Source of the DNA: a virus
IMG/VR virus record: IMGVR_UViG_3300032268_001605
Location: 1-64,000 of that record
DNA: 64,000 nt
Reading direction: 5' to 3' (one strand)
Shown here: positions 1 to 8,788 of the stretch, in pieces
Numbering within the stretch: position 1 is the stretch's first letter
How the letters are laid out: the number at the start of each line of letters is the position of its first letter
Made by a program: the position numbers and the translations under genes
The notes under the pieces: model-generated
Database searches by the model: none
What the model was told of the DNA's origin: nothing
What the model saw: only the letters and a program-made list of their open reading frames with translations

Positions 1-560
1 CAATGAATTATCAGCAGCAAGTCTAATAGAAGCCTCAGCAGAATCACCAGCAACCATCTTAGAATTTTCAGCCAAGATTTCAGTAGAAACTAAAGTAGCC
101 AATGAATTATCAGCAGCAAGTCTTGTAGAAGCTTCAGTTGAAATTTCATTCGAAACCACAGTAGCCAATGAAGCATCAGCAGATGCTCTGTTAGATTCTT
201 CTGCAGTAAGTCTTGTGTTTTGAGAAACTTCGATTGACATCAAAGTTTCGTCGTTCAATACATCAATGCTGTTGATGAAAGTAACAACTTCAACAAATTG
301 ATCTAAATTAACGTCGCTACCCAAAAGGATTGCGTCGATACGACTTTGTTCAACTGAAACAGATGTAGCTATAGAAGCGTCAGTTTGTTGGAGTTTAACT
401 ACTTCTTCTGTTATAAAAGTACCCAATGAAACATCAGCATCTATTCTCAAAGCAGCTTCTCCAGATACTGCATTTGAACGATCTACAACTTCAGTAGAAA
501 CTAAAGTAGCCAATGAAGCATCCGCAGTAGAAACTAAAGTAGCTAAAGACTCATCACCAA
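1..560 (-). repeat. Tandem-like degenerate repeats in the fibre-like gene
   Basis: The DNA carries near-identical blocks, for example a 'caatgaattatcagcagc' block at the very start and again near 100-118, and 'gtagccaatgaagcatc' blocks near 165 and 510. They encode the repeated DASLATLVSTE-type peptide and could allow length change by recombination. Confidence 0.7.
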
Positions 561-792
561 CTACTCTCAAAGAAGCTTCATTAGAAACTGCGTCTGTGCG
601 ATTTACAACTTCTGTTGAAATTAAAAGACTTAAAGAACCATCAACTGATTCTAAAGCTGTTAATACTGAAGGTAAACCTGAAATGTCAGCTTGAACGAGA
701 CCTACTGGACTAGAGATGTAAGGTGTAGAAAGTGTAGCACCTGTTAGCATTAAATCCGACTGTCTGTTTAAAACTATTCTTGTATTTGCCAT
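1..792 (-). CDS. Repeat-rich tail-fibre-like structural protein, partial
   Basis: The first 264 codons are visible; the gene runs off the left edge. It starts at ATG 792 (MANTRIVLNRQSDLML). After about 50 residues it becomes an imperfect repeat built on units such as DASLATLVSTE and EASTRLAADNSL, rich in Ala, Ser, Thr and acidic residues, as in the trimeric helical shafts of phage fibres and whiskers. I see no catalytic motif. It is followed downstream of its start by small tail-type genes on the same strand, which supports a virion role. The exact structural part (fibre, whisker or neck) cannot be named from the sequence. Confidence 0.6.
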   Translation of the reverse strand, partial: MANTRIVLNRQSDLMLTGATLSTPYISSPVGLVQADISGLPSVLTALESVDGSLSLLISTEVVNRTDAVSNEASLRVVGDESLATLVSTADASLATLVSTEVVDRSNAVSGEAALRIDADVSLGTFITEEVVKLQQTDASIATSVSVEQSRIDAILLGSDVNLDQFVEVVTFINSIDVLNDETLMSIEVSQNTRLTAEESNRASADASLATVVSNEISTEASTRLAADNSLATLVSTEILAENSKMVAGDSAEASIRLAADNSL

Positions 793-812
793 TTTTTATT
801 TTTTGTTTTTTT

Positions 813-1061
813 TTATCTGTTGTTGTACAACAGATTCTTGATATTCTTGATAGCATTGGTGAAAGCCAATGGTTCACAAGAACCTTTTTCTGTCAAATAC
901 TCATCTACATAAGATAATAGTTCTGGGCTTAATTGAAATATAAAGTTAGATTTACTTTTCAGTTTTTCTACTTGATATTTGTACCCCTTGGTCTTGAGAA
1001 ATGCAGCTAAATACAAATCTGAGGTTACATAATTTTCGATTGGAGATTCTGGAGATTGCAT
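813..1061 (-). CDS. Small hypothetical protein (82 aa)
   Basis: An 82-residue open frame starting MQSPESPIENYV and lying 20 bp upstream of the fibre-like gene in the same direction. It is mixed polar and hydrophobic with no signal peptide or membrane segment. I do not recognise the family. Its position between two tail-type genes suggests a virion or assembly role, but that is inference only. Confidence 0.55.
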   Translation of the reverse strand: MQSPESPIENYVTSDLYLAAFLKTKGYKYQVEKLKSKSNFIFQLSPELLSYVDEYLTEKGSCEPLAFTNAIKNIKNLLYNNR

Positions 1062-1081
1062 ATTATTTATATATATTTTTT

Positions 1082-1411
1082 TTAAACTTGAAATCTGTAA
1101 GTTATTACTAATCTATCACCTGGTTCTGGAGGAAGACAAAACTTAACACAATTTTTACTTACTGTATAGTCCCTATCCTGCCCATATTCCTGTAACAAAC
1201 CATTTAAATAAACATGCTCAGAAGCATTCACCGGTGGATGACTTAACATAAAATCACGGTTTCTACCATTAATTTCACCCTCGGGCTTCTCTCTAGTCAT
1301 ATAAGCAACCGTCATCGGGCTATTTAAGAGAGTGCTTTTGAGTTCGTTAGTTGATTTTATTAGTTTTAAGTTTTCATCCCTTTGTGATTTTTCTACAAAC
1401 ATATTTAACAA
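1082..1411 (-). CDS. Small tail-type protein with a C-terminal NG-N-F / YLNGLLQ domain
   Basis: The protein is 109 residues. The C-terminal about 70 residues read GEINGRNRDFMLSH, then SEHVYLNGLLQ and PPEPGDRLVITYRF. This is the pattern of a beta-sandwich module often seen at the ends of phage tail, baseplate and fibre proteins. The same module closes the next gene (1427-1873), so the pair are partial paralogues. The N-terminal 35 residues look helical and polar. A structural role is likely; the exact position in the virion is unknown. Confidence 0.6.
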   Translation of the reverse strand: MLNMFVEKSQRDENLKLIKSTNELKSTLLNSPMTVAYMTREKPEGEINGRNRDFMLSHPPVNASEHVYLNGLLQEYGQDRDYTVSKNCVKFCLPPEPGDRLVITYRFQV

Positions 1412-1426
1412 TTCCTTAACAATTTT

Positions 1427-1873
1427 TTAAAGCGATATTAAATAAGAAACTTGAATCGAATCTCCTGAATTCGGTGGATCCAAAAATTCTATCATCGGTC
1501 CACTCATAATATAATCCAGTCCTTCGTCTTGAAGTAAACCATTTAAAATTATATGTTCAGAATCCGGCACTGGAAATTGTGGTAATGTAAAGAATTTATT
1601 TGTACCATCAATATCACCAGAAGGGGTTATATTTGCTATTGATACAAATTGACCTACTAAACCACTCTTTTTCGCCTTGATTCTACCTTGATTAGATCCT
1701 TTATATGGATTTAAGGGCCTATTCAAGTCTTTATCCCAAAGTAACCTTACATAGTTTTTCTTCAAAAATTCTTTCTTTTCAAAATATTCTTCTTCTTTTT
1801 GTTTAAGTTCATCTTTCTTTTCTTGCCTAGAGTTTTCTAATTTAGATAGTATTTCTTGTATCGTCTTACCCAT
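1427..1873 (-). CDS. Coiled-coil plus tail-type C-terminal domain protein
   Basis: From ATG 1873 (MGKTIQEILSKLEN) the protein is 148 residues; a longer frame from 1918 would need a TTG start. Residues about 1-45 are a charged heptad-like helix (EKKDELKQKEEEYFEKKE). The C-terminal half repeats the module of the downstream neighbour: GDIDGTNKFFTLP, SEHIILNGLLQ and PPNSGDSIQVSYL. A coiled coil followed by a small beta module suits a tail or fibre attachment protein. Confidence 0.6.
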   Translation of the reverse strand: MGKTIQEILSKLENSRQEKKDELKQKEEEYFEKKEFLKKNYVRLLWDKDLNRPLNPYKGSNQGRIKAKKSGLVGQFVSIANITPSGDIDGTNKFFTLPQFPVPDSEHIILNGLLQDEGLDYIMSGPMIEFLDPPNSGDSIQVSYLISL

Positions 1874-2075
1874 TTCTACTATTCTTAATTTTGAACTCAC
1901 AATATATATTCCTTCCAAAAAGAATAAAATAATATGAATCTTTGTTTTTTTCTAAATTTTTATTCATAAAAAAAAAATATTTTTATATATAAAAAAAAAT
2001 ACTGAAGAAATTAAACTGCAGAATCTTAATTTATATATAAAATTTACATAAACAATCTTTAATACTCAATTCTAT

Positions 2076-3161
2076 TTATTCAAATTGTTCAACTACCTTA
2101 AATCCACCTTCTTTTAAGTAGCTCTCCCTTTTGAATAATTCTAAATCAGATTCAACCATTTCCCTACACAATTCTTCAACACTACAGGTTGGTTCCCAAC
2201 CCAATTCACTTTTAGCCTTAGAATAATCACCAATTAACAAGTCAACTTCTGCTGGTCTAAAATATTTAGGATCTATCTCAACTAAAACTCTTCCGGTTTC
2301 AATATCGTACCCCCTTTCATTTACACCCTCTCCAACCCATTTAAGTTTAATTCCAATGTGACTAAAAGACATTTCAACAAACTTTCTAACACTAATCTTT
2401 TTATTGGTAGCTAATACATAGTCATCTGGTTTATCCTGTTGTAACATTAACCACATTCCACGAATATAATCCTTCGCATGTCCCCAGTCACGTTCAGCAT
2501 CCAAATTACCTAATAGAATCTTGTCTTGTAATCCGTGATAGATTTTTGCAACACCACGAGTAATTTTTCTTGTTACAAAAGTCTCACCTCTAACTGGACT
2601 TTCATGATTGAATAAAATTCCAGAACAAGCAAACATCTCATAAGATTCACGATAGTTCTTAGTTATCCAGTGTGCATATAATTTAGCTACACCATAAGGA
2701 CTTCTTGGATAAAAAGGTGTGGTTTCCTTCTGAGGAATTTCTTGTACTAGGCCAAACATTTCAGAAGTCGATGCTTGATAAAATTTAGTTTTCTTTTCTA
2801 ATCCTAAAATTCTGATTGCTTCTAAAATTCTAAGTGTTCCAATTGCGTCCGCATTCGCTGTATATTCAGGTGTCTCAAAGGAAACTTTAACGTGTGATTG
2901 AGCGGCTAAGTTATAAATTTCATCAGGTTGAACTTGTTGAATAATTCTGATTAGGTTAGTAGAATCTGTTAAATCACCATAATGTAGAAAAAAGTTTTCT
3001 GATTTTTCTTTATAAAGGTGGTCGATTCTATCCGTATTAAATAGTGAACTTCTTCTTTTGATGCCGTGTACAATATACCCCTTTGATAGGAGTAATTCTG
3101 ATAAGTATAATCCGTCTTGTCCGGTTATTCCTGTGCAAAGTGCTACTTTCTTATTCTGCAT
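2076..3161 (-). CDS. gmd: GDP-mannose 4,6-dehydratase
   Basis: A 361-residue short-chain dehydrogenase/reductase that converts GDP-D-mannose to GDP-4-keto-6-deoxy-D-mannose, the first step to GDP-fucose, GDP-rhamnose or GDP-perosamine. Visible motifs are the Rossmann glycine motif TGITGQDG (residues 10-17), STSEMFG with the catalytic Ser/Thr and Glu (131-137), and YGVAK (156-160). Its length is that of the family. No reductase (fcl or rmd) or perosamine synthase is in the window, so the final sugar is unknown, but GT10 and GT11-like fucosyltransferases nearby make GDP-fucose the leading candidate. It is the most downstream gene of the glycan cluster. Confidence 0.95.
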   Translation of the reverse strand: MQNKKVALCTGITGQDGLYLSELLLSKGYIVHGIKRRSSLFNTDRIDHLYKEKSENFFLHYGDLTDSTNLIRIIQQVQPDEIYNLAAQSHVKVSFETPEYTANADAIGTLRILEAIRILGLEKKTKFYQASTSEMFGLVQEIPQKETTPFYPRSPYGVAKLYAHWITKNYRESYEMFACSGILFNHESPVRGETFVTRKITRGVAKIYHGLQDKILLGNLDAERDWGHAKDYIRGMWLMLQQDKPDDYVLATNKKISVRKFVEMSFSHIGIKLKWVGEGVNERGYDIETGRVLVEIDPKYFRPAEVDLLIGDYSKAKSELGWEPTCSVEELCREMVESDLELFKRESYLKEGGFKVVEQFE

Positions 3162-3163
3162 TT

Positions 3164-3796
3164 TTATAAATTTTTATTTCTGAATAAAACATTACCCATA
3201 TCTTGATGTGGTAAATCCTCAAAAACCACCTCAAAGTTATTAATTTCTAGAAATTCTTTGTATTGTGGATAAAGTAAAACATTTTCATATGTCTCAATCA
3301 GGGAAACTTCTGTGTAGAGATATCTTGTTTTAGAGAGTGTTGTGATAGAATTTTTCAAAACGCTTGGTTCGGCCCCCTGCATATCCAACCACATTAAATC
3401 AATTTTTTCTATTTTCTCTTGTTCACAGAAGTCATCTAAAGTTATAGATTCTATTATTCTTTCCACATTAAAAGTTATTTGTGGATGAACCTGTAAGTGG
3501 TCTTTGGGTTTTAAGAGTGACGATGAAGCAAAAATTTGTCCAAATCTATCACTTATAAAAATGTTCTGCTGACCAGTTTCTGATGAGAGTGCTTTTTTGA
3601 AAAGATTCAAATTTTTGTATTGATAAAGTTTCTGAGAACAGAAATTAAATAGTTCATCAACTGGTTCGAAAGCATATACTTTACCGTAAGTAAATCTATC
3701 ACAGAAGAACTGTGTATCACTACCATCGAAAGCGCCAGCTTCAACTATTATTGAGTCTAAACTTAAATTATTAATTATCCAATCTTGTATTTTCAT
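3164..3796 (-). CDS. FkbM-family methyltransferase
   Basis: A 210-residue class I SAM-dependent methyltransferase of FkbM type. The SAM-binding motif is [12 protein letters not shown] (about 16-27), followed by the acidic loop YAFEPV (41-46) and the family signature [13 protein letters not shown] (137-149). FkbM proteins commonly O-methylate sugars or polyketides. It ends 2 bp before the start of gmd, so the two are co-transcribed and it probably methylates a cluster glycan. A second FkbM gene lies at 4664-5296. Confidence 0.85.
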   Translation of the reverse strand: MKIQDWIINNLSLDSIIVEAGAFDGSDTQFFCDRFTYGKVYAFEPVDELFNFCSQKLYQYKNLNLFKKALSSETGQQNIFISDRFGQIFASSSLLKPKDHLQVHPQITFNVERIIESITLDDFCEQEKIEKIDLMWLDMQGAEPSVLKNSITTLSKTRYLYTEVSLIETYENVLLYPQYKEFLEINNFEVVFEDLPHQDMGNVLFRNKNL

Positions 3797-3811
3797 TTTA
3801 ATTTATTATTT

Positions 3812-4660
3812 TTAATCTTCTGATACTGCTCTGCCTATTTGTTTTTCCCAATCTTTATTGGTTCTCACTTCTTTATTTTTCTCGATTGTTGCGGTCAACA
3901 TCGTTGTTTTAATATTTTTAGAGTCTGCTAAGAATTTTAGACTTGAAATATCTTTTGGAAAGCAATGTCCACCAAACCCCATATCACCATCGTGTCCAGG
4001 AACTGACCAATGAGAGTTTCCTAATCTATTATCATATTTTGTGTATTCTATTACTTTATCAAAATCTATATCAACTGCTTGACATATTTGATATATCTCA
4101 TTAGCGAATGAAAGTTTTGTTGCCAAGAATGTATTAGTAACATACTTCACCATTTCGGCAATAGTCGAAGAAGTTTTTATTATTGTAACATTCGGGAAAG
4201 CCTTTTCAAAAATTGATTTAACAGTAGATGTATGAGGTCTTTCGCCACCAACAATAATTCTATTCTGATTCTTGAAGTCTTCGTTTGCGTTAGCTTCTGT
4301 TAAAAACTCTGGGTTAAAAACTATATTTATGTTTTTGAATTGTGAGTTCAAGCTTTTAGTTGTTCCAGGAGGTATAGTAGATTTTATTACAACAATAAAA
4401 TCTTTTTTATTTAGCGAATCTACTATTAGTCCTACTTGTGATAAACAATTTTCCACAATGTATAAATCACACTCACCGGATTTTTTCATAGGTGTTGGTA
4501 GACATAAAAAAGTAACATCTACTTTTTCTATAAGTTCAAAAAGGGAGTTTTCTGTACAATTTCCTTTCAAATCAAAAGTCTTGATGTCAAAGAAATTACT
4601 TAGTCCTTCTTTTACAGCAGTTCCAACAAACCCCTGTCCTATTATTCCAATTTTTTTCAT
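3812..4660 (-). CDS. UDP-glucose/GDP-mannose dehydrogenase family protein, short form
   Basis: A 282-residue NAD-dependent nucleotide-sugar 6-dehydrogenase homologue. It has the Rossmann motif GIIGQGFVG (5-13), STIPPGT (94-100), NPEFL (116-120), the conserved Lys/Asn pair near 172-176, and the active-site GFGGHCFPKD with Cys233. The usual enzyme is about 400-450 residues; here the C-terminal nucleotide-sugar-binding domain is absent. The catalytic thiol is kept, so it may act on an unusual substrate or recruit another protein for binding. Confidence 0.8.
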   Translation of the reverse strand: MKKIGIIGQGFVGTAVKEGLSNFFDIKTFDLKGNCTENSLFELIEKVDVTFLCLPTPMKKSGECDLYIVENCLSQVGLIVDSLNKKDFIVVIKSTIPPGTTKSLNSQFKNINIVFNPEFLTEANANEDFKNQNRIIVGGERPHTSTVKSIFEKAFPNVTIIKTSSTIAEMVKYVTNTFLATKLSFANEIYQICQAVDIDFDKVIEYTKYDNRLGNSHWSVPGHDGDMGFGGHCFPKDISSLKFLADSKNIKTTMLTATIEKNKEVRTNKDWEKQIGRAVSED

Positions 4661-4663
4661 ATT

Positions 4664-5296
4664 CTATAAAAATTTTTTCTTTACATAGATTGCATCTCCC
4701 CAATATTGTCCCATCCAATTTTCATCGACCTTAACAAAATCGAAACCTGATAGAAATTCGTCGATTTCGTTGACCAGTGCACAATTTTCATACATATACA
4801 CTTTATTTACTTCCGAATTAATTATATCTATGTTAGGTAGTATATTAGTAGCGCCTTTTAAAACCTCGAGTTCATAACCCTGAACATCAATGTTGAGTAC
4901 GTTATATTCGACCTCGGAATCTTTTAGGAATTCATTTAAAGTTGTTATCTGAACAATTTCTCTAAACGGGAACTGTATTCCCGGATATTGTGTCAAGTGA
5001 AATGCTGGTTTAAGTATAGAAGAAGACTGACCTTCGTTTGCCACTTCAACAAACATTTCTATGTCACCAGTTTTATTACCTAAAGCTTTATTCACAAATA
5101 ATAAATTACAACTTTCTGATTTATTTTTTTCTCTAACATTTTTTTCAAGTCTTTCAAATGTCTTGGACAAAGGTTCGAAAAAAACTACATTTTTGAAATT
5201 TAACTCATTATATGTAACGATTTCATAACCAAAGTGTGCTCCAACATGAAGTACACCCCTTGGTTCTATTTTGTATTTTAAAATAAATTCTTTCAT
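4664..5296 (-). CDS. FkbM-family methyltransferase
   Basis: 210 residues with the SAM motif VLHVGAHFGYE (about 15-25), FFEPLSKTFERL, and the FkbM signature LNIDVQGYELEVLKG (about 132-146). It is distantly similar to the other FkbM protein in the cluster and ends 3 bp from the short dehydrogenase gene. It probably O-methylates a sugar of the glycan made by the cluster; the target position cannot be told. Confidence 0.85.
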   Translation of the reverse strand: MKEFILKYKIEPRGVLHVGAHFGYEIVTYNELNFKNVVFFEPLSKTFERLEKNVREKNKSESCNLLFVNKALGNKTGDIEMFVEVANEGQSSSILKPAFHLTQYPGIQFPFREIVQITTLNEFLKDSEVEYNVLNIDVQGYELEVLKGATNILPNIDIINSEVNKVYMYENCALVNEIDEFLSGFDFVKVDENWMGQYWGDAIYVKKKFL

Positions 5297-5309
5297 TTTG
5301 ATTTTTTTT

Positions 5310-6038
5310 TTATTTTATTGAAACACCTTTCCAATCTTCATAGACAAATATATCTCCGTACCAAGGCTTGTCTCCGACTGGGTATAGTATACTTTTTGAT
5401 TTACTGAGTAAGCCTATCCACCAGCTAAAGGTTCCTTTACTAAGGATTAGTTTACCAAAATCTTTAGCAAAATTTATCGTATCTATTGGATTATTTTCAT
5501 ATAGTATTATATTATAATTTTCCATTAATGTTTGTATTAAAGTGTGATTTGGTGAGTCAGTTGAGAGGTAAATTTTGTCGAAATTCATCGAATCAATAGA
5601 TTTTGAGTAATATTCATATCCAGGACTATAGTTTGACACATCACCTAATCTAACATGAATAAAAACGTCTTCTAAGTGGGTTTCTTTATATTTTAAGTCA
5701 AAGTGTGATAATATTTCGTGTCGGTAGTCTTTTACAAACTCCTTCACTTGAAAATTTCCGTCGTATAAAATACCAGAATCAATGTCATCTTGTCTTCTCA
5801 TTAAATCAATTAGTGTACCGTAAGGTCCTGTTGTTACGTGGCTTAATTCAATATCATAGCAATTCACGATATTTTCAAAAATTTTTTCACCTTGGAATAA
5901 AGACAACCCAAGTATTTTAAAATCCTCGACACTCTGATAGTGAGATACCTTCAAGTTAAACTTTTTTGCTATAATACTAATACCAACATTTTCTAGTAGA
6001 ATATTACCGGTCCTTCCTGAGTATTTTGGATAAATCAT
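5310..6038 (-). CDS. GT11-like (alpha-1,2-fucosyltransferase-like) glycosyltransferase
   Basis: A 242-residue GT-B type enzyme. The motif FIHVRLGD matches the HxRxGD nucleotide-binding motif of GT11 fucosyltransferases, followed by YYSKSIDSMNFDKIYLSTDSP and near the C-terminus LSKGTFSWWIGLLSKS, the family's conserved acceptor/donor region. It would transfer a deoxysugar, probably fucose from GDP-fucose, which fits gmd in the same operon. Slightly shorter than the typical 280-300 residues. Confidence 0.7.
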   Translation of the reverse strand: MIYPKYSGRTGNILLENVGISIIAKKFNLKVSHYQSVEDFKILGLSLFQGEKIFENIVNCYDIELSHVTTGPYGTLIDLMRRQDDIDSGILYDGNFQVKEFVKDYRHEILSHFDLKYKETHLEDVFIHVRLGDVSNYSPGYEYYSKSIDSMNFDKIYLSTDSPNHTLIQTLMENYNIILYENNPIDTINFAKDFGKLILSKGTFSWWIGLLSKSKSILYPVGDKPWYGDIFVYEDWKGVSIK

Positions 6039-6041
6039 ATT

Positions 6042-6482
6042 TTATTTCATATATTTTATTATGTAATCTGAACATAAACCCAAACATTCATTAACATCAT
6101 CATTAAATAACTCAGGCATTACTGAGATACTATTTTTTATAGGTTGATTTCCAGGGAAAACCCACATATGACCTTTAGAAGTCAAAGTCATTAAATCATT
6201 TTCATGCCAGAAATAGTTTAAATCTATTTTATTGATATTGAAATATTCAATTGATTCTTTGTTTTTACAATGAACCCAAAGTTTATTCTTTCGATTTAAC
6301 AACCACTCCAAAACTATTGCACTTTCTGGTCTATCGTGTCCTAAAAAGAACGACTCTTGAATTAACCAAACATCAATTTCGACATCATATCCAAGTGAAA
6401 GAGCCTCATCTATAAAATCAGTTGTATTTTCTCTGTCTATAGTTCTACCATATAAATTTCCTCTATGAGATATTAAAATCAT
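6042..6482 (-). CDS. GDPD-like (glycerophosphodiester phosphodiesterase-like) protein
   Basis: 146 residues with the start of a GDPD TIM barrel: ISHRGNLYG (3-11), ENT, EALSLGYDVEIDVWL with the catalytic Glu/Asp pair, and FFLGHDRPE. The family normally has 230-250 residues and a full barrel, so this is a minimal version. It lies 2 bp downstream of the RuBisCO-like gene. It might remove or process a glycerophospho-type substituent; the substrate is not evident. Confidence 0.65.
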   Translation of the reverse strand: MILISHRGNLYGRTIDRENTTDFIDEALSLGYDVEIDVWLIQESFFLGHDRPESAIVLEWLLNRKNKLWVHCKNKESIEYFNINKIDLNYFWHENDLMTLTSKGHMWVFPGNQPIKNSISVMPELFNDDVNECLGLCSDYIIKYMK

Positions 6483-6484
6483 GA

Positions 6485-7717
6485 CTAAAAAATCCTATAG
6501 GCTAAATCAGGTGAAAAATTCTTCTCTCCCCATTTTTTTATGGCTTCTATATACTCAATTTGTGAGTAATCACCGTTTATAGATTGTTTCATTGCTTTTG
6601 CTCCTGATAGCGTTCCCATAGGGTGACCATGTAGTGCACCACCTACATTAGCCATCCAGTCAGTCGAATTCAAGAACTGATTTATATATGATACTAAACC
6701 GGGATGCATTCCACAACTTAGCGCTGGTACAATATTATATTTCCACAAAACTTTCAAAGCATCAATGAGTTCCTCATCATCTTGATTCATATATCCACCA
6801 ATCATACCAGCGTGAATAGAGTCAGCTCCAGACCATCCAGCTATTTTACAAATTACAGGCCAATAGATGTGAAAAGGTGATATTCTGTCTGTAAAAAATT
6901 TATCACCGCTTTTCTGAAAGTGTATCCAAAGATTTGGATTTTCTTTTCTAATTGCTCTATAAACACCTAACCCACTCCAAACATTTATGTGTATTCCTGT
7001 ACCGCCTTCTTCTGATACAAATTTTGCCCTTTGAAGAGCGTATGGACTATCACCATTAATACAGAATGTATAAATTACATCTGGCGCATTTTTTTGTAAC
7101 CAATTCGATATAAGCGGTACTCTCTTTTGTAAGGTGCAATGTGATGGGTTACCAAGCAACTCATCTTCTTTTATAAAGTTAACACCACCATCAACCATTT
7201 CTTTTACTGCTTCTAATAGAATGTCCGGACTCATTCCCAATTTTGGTTTGATTATACCACCTAAAAAAGGCTTCATTTCTACTCCGTTGAATTTTCGGAA
7301 TCCATCTATACCGTATGCAGGTTTTAATCTGAAAGTTCTTTCTAATTCCTCTGGTAAAGTGATGTCTAAAATTACACACTTTTCTATTTCAAGTATATCA
7401 ACTTGACCACCGGCTATGTGACAGATAATTTGTGAAATACCATCTTCCTCAAAGTCGATGTTCGATATAGGGAAAGCAATTTCAATGATACCCTCTTCAA
7501 CAGACTTCAAATATGACTCGTCGCCTAATACTACACAGCTATGATTCTCAAACATCTCCTGAGTTTCCCAAATGCTTCTATTGTTTGGATTACCTATACT
7601 TTGACCTATTGCTAAATTCCAGGCTGCATCTTTTAGTGACGTTCTGCCTTTTAGGAAATACTTCACTATGAAGTATTTGTTTCTATCAATCTCTTGACTG
7701 AAAATATTAAAAGTCAT
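6485..7717 (-). CDS. RuBisCO-like protein (form IV type)
   Basis: A 410-residue homologue of the RuBisCO large chain. Aligned by eye, it keeps the active-site lysines in GGIIKPKLGMS (K157, K159), the carbamylation/metal site GGVNFIKEDE (K183, D185, E186), a histidine at 266, IHAGMIGG with H302, Ser334 in LSCGMH, and the phosphate-binding NVGGALHGHPMG. The loop-6 lysine needed for carboxylation is missing (IGGYMN), so true CO2 fixation is unlikely. RuBisCO-like proteins catalyse enolisation, isomerisation or decarboxylation of sugar-phosphate-like substrates. It sits between a cupin gene and a GDPD-like gene inside a glycan cluster. Confidence 0.85.
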   Translation of the reverse strand: MTFNIFSQEIDRNKYFIVKYFLKGRTSLKDAAWNLAIGQSIGNPNNRSIWETQEMFENHSCVVLGDESYLKSVEEGIIEIAFPISNIDFEEDGISQIICHIAGGQVDILEIEKCVILDITLPEELERTFRLKPAYGIDGFRKFNGVEMKPFLGGIIKPKLGMSPDILLEAVKEMVDGGVNFIKEDELLGNPSHCTLQKRVPLISNWLQKNAPDVIYTFCINGDSPYALQRAKFVSEEGGTGIHINVWSGLGVYRAIRKENPNLWIHFQKSGDKFFTDRISPFHIYWPVICKIAGWSGADSIHAGMIGGYMNQDDEELIDALKVLWKYNIVPALSCGMHPGLVSYINQFLNSTDWMANVGGALHGHPMGTLSGAKAMKQSINGDYSQIEYIEAIKKWGEKNFSPDLAYRIF

Positions 7718-7786
7718 GTTTTATATTTTTTTTTTGTTAATCTTTCTTAATATATGCTGAAGGATAGATATAGTTTAAATTTTTTA

Positions 7787-8107
7787 TTATACATTATATT
7801 TATCACCAGGTAAAGATGGTGTTTTGATTACTACAAGTTTGCAATCTGTGTGGAAAACTGGGTCTGCTACTTCGAAAGGATATATCACAAATACATCTCC
7901 CGTTCTTAATTCTTTATCTCCTATTCTCATTTCACCATCAATTAAGAAATTGATTTCTGTTGCAATTTTATGTATATGTGCAGACCAAATCTCTCCTTTT
8001 TTGTGATTGAGTATTCCCACTTCAAATTGTTCTGTTTTGAAACAAGCTGGTTCAAAATTTCCAACAAACCAACCTCTAAAATAATCTTCAATTCTACTTA
8101 TTTTCAT
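7787..8107 (-). CDS. Small cupin protein
   Basis: 106 residues with a single conserved beta barrel: GILNHKKGEIWSAHIHK contains the first cupin motif with metal ligands H44 and H46, E51 follows, and the second motif spans RTGDVFVIYPFEVADPVFH with H86. Such proteins are sugar epimerases, isomerases or binding proteins. Its start overlaps the nucleotidyltransferase gene by 14 bp, implying translational coupling, and the RuBisCO-like gene follows 69 bp downstream. Confidence 0.75.
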   Translation of the reverse strand: MKISRIEDYFRGWFVGNFEPACFKTEQFEVGILNHKKGEIWSAHIHKIATEINFLIDGEMRIGDKELRTGDVFVIYPFEVADPVFHTDCKLVVIKTPSLPGDKYNV

Positions 8108-8777
8108 ACTCTAAATATTTTTTCAAATCTTCTGGTGTACCAATTGGATAATGTTGATTAAACATATATATTCCCACTTTATAGTTTTTTTGTATAAGAT
8201 AGCTGTATGATGGAGCAATATAGAATTCATCATTTGTTCTATCATTCTTCTCAAACATTTCATCACAAGATTCAAAAAAATATTTCGCTTTCCTCCAGTA
8301 ATGTAGGCCGTTTGTCGCAATGTTTGAAATCACTACCTTTTCTCTAACCTCTGTGACTAAATTACTTTCGTCCACTTTGACAAATGAGTTTTTTGGTGAA
8401 TTAGAAATGAAGCATCCTAAAACTCCGTCAAATTTTCTTGCAAAAGTCAAAAAAAGTTCTTGATTCCAATCTTTAATAATTTGATCACAATTAGTAATTA
8501 TGAGCTCATCCTCTAAATTGATTATTGATTTTGATAGATAAGCACTACATGCTGGACCTTCAGTTGTGTAGTCTATTTCAATTTTGTCAACGTTTTCTAA
8601 GGTTAGATTGTGTTCATTTCTGGTAATTATTATTAGTTTACAGTCACCCCTAAAGTTTTCAATGACGTGTTCTATCATGTTTCTACCATTCCAACTAATA
8701 AGCGGTTTGGGTTCCTGATATTCTGAATTTATGAATCTGCTTCCTCTTCCTGCAGCAGGTATTAAAATTTGTAACAT
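8094..8777 (-). CDS. Sugar-phosphate nucleotidyltransferase-like protein
   Basis: A 227-residue NTP_transferase-type enzyme. It begins MLQILIPAAGRGSRF, the glycine-rich nucleotide-binding signature, has EPKPLISWNGRNMIEHV with the conserved Lys, and TNCDQIIKDW with the metal-binding Asp at about 98. It would activate a sugar phosphate to an NDP-sugar for the glycosyltransferases. It lacks the extended C-terminal part of dTDP-glucose synthases. It starts 11 bp after a glycosyltransferase-like gene and overlaps the cupin gene. Confidence 0.8.
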   Translation of the reverse strand: MLQILIPAAGRGSRFINSEYQEPKPLISWNGRNMIEHVIENFRGDCKLIIITRNEHNLTLENVDKIEIDYTTEGPACSAYLSKSIINLEDELIITNCDQIIKDWNQELFLTFARKFDGVLGCFISNSPKNSFVKVDESNLVTEVREKVVISNIATNGLHYWRKAKYFFESCDEMFEKNDRTNDEFYIAPSYSYLIQKNYKVGIYMFNQHYPIGTPEDLKKYLEYENK

Positions 8778-8788
8778 TAATTTTTTAT

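Noticed and set aside
4272-4688. Long plus-strand frames opposite glycan genes (for example 4272-4688)
   Set aside because: They are antisense shadows of well-supported minus-strand genes and have no family match or promoter.
6485-7717. A true CO2-fixing RuBisCO
   Set aside because: The loop-6 lysine is replaced and there is no phosphoribulokinase or other Calvin-cycle gene. Form IV-type chemistry is more likely.
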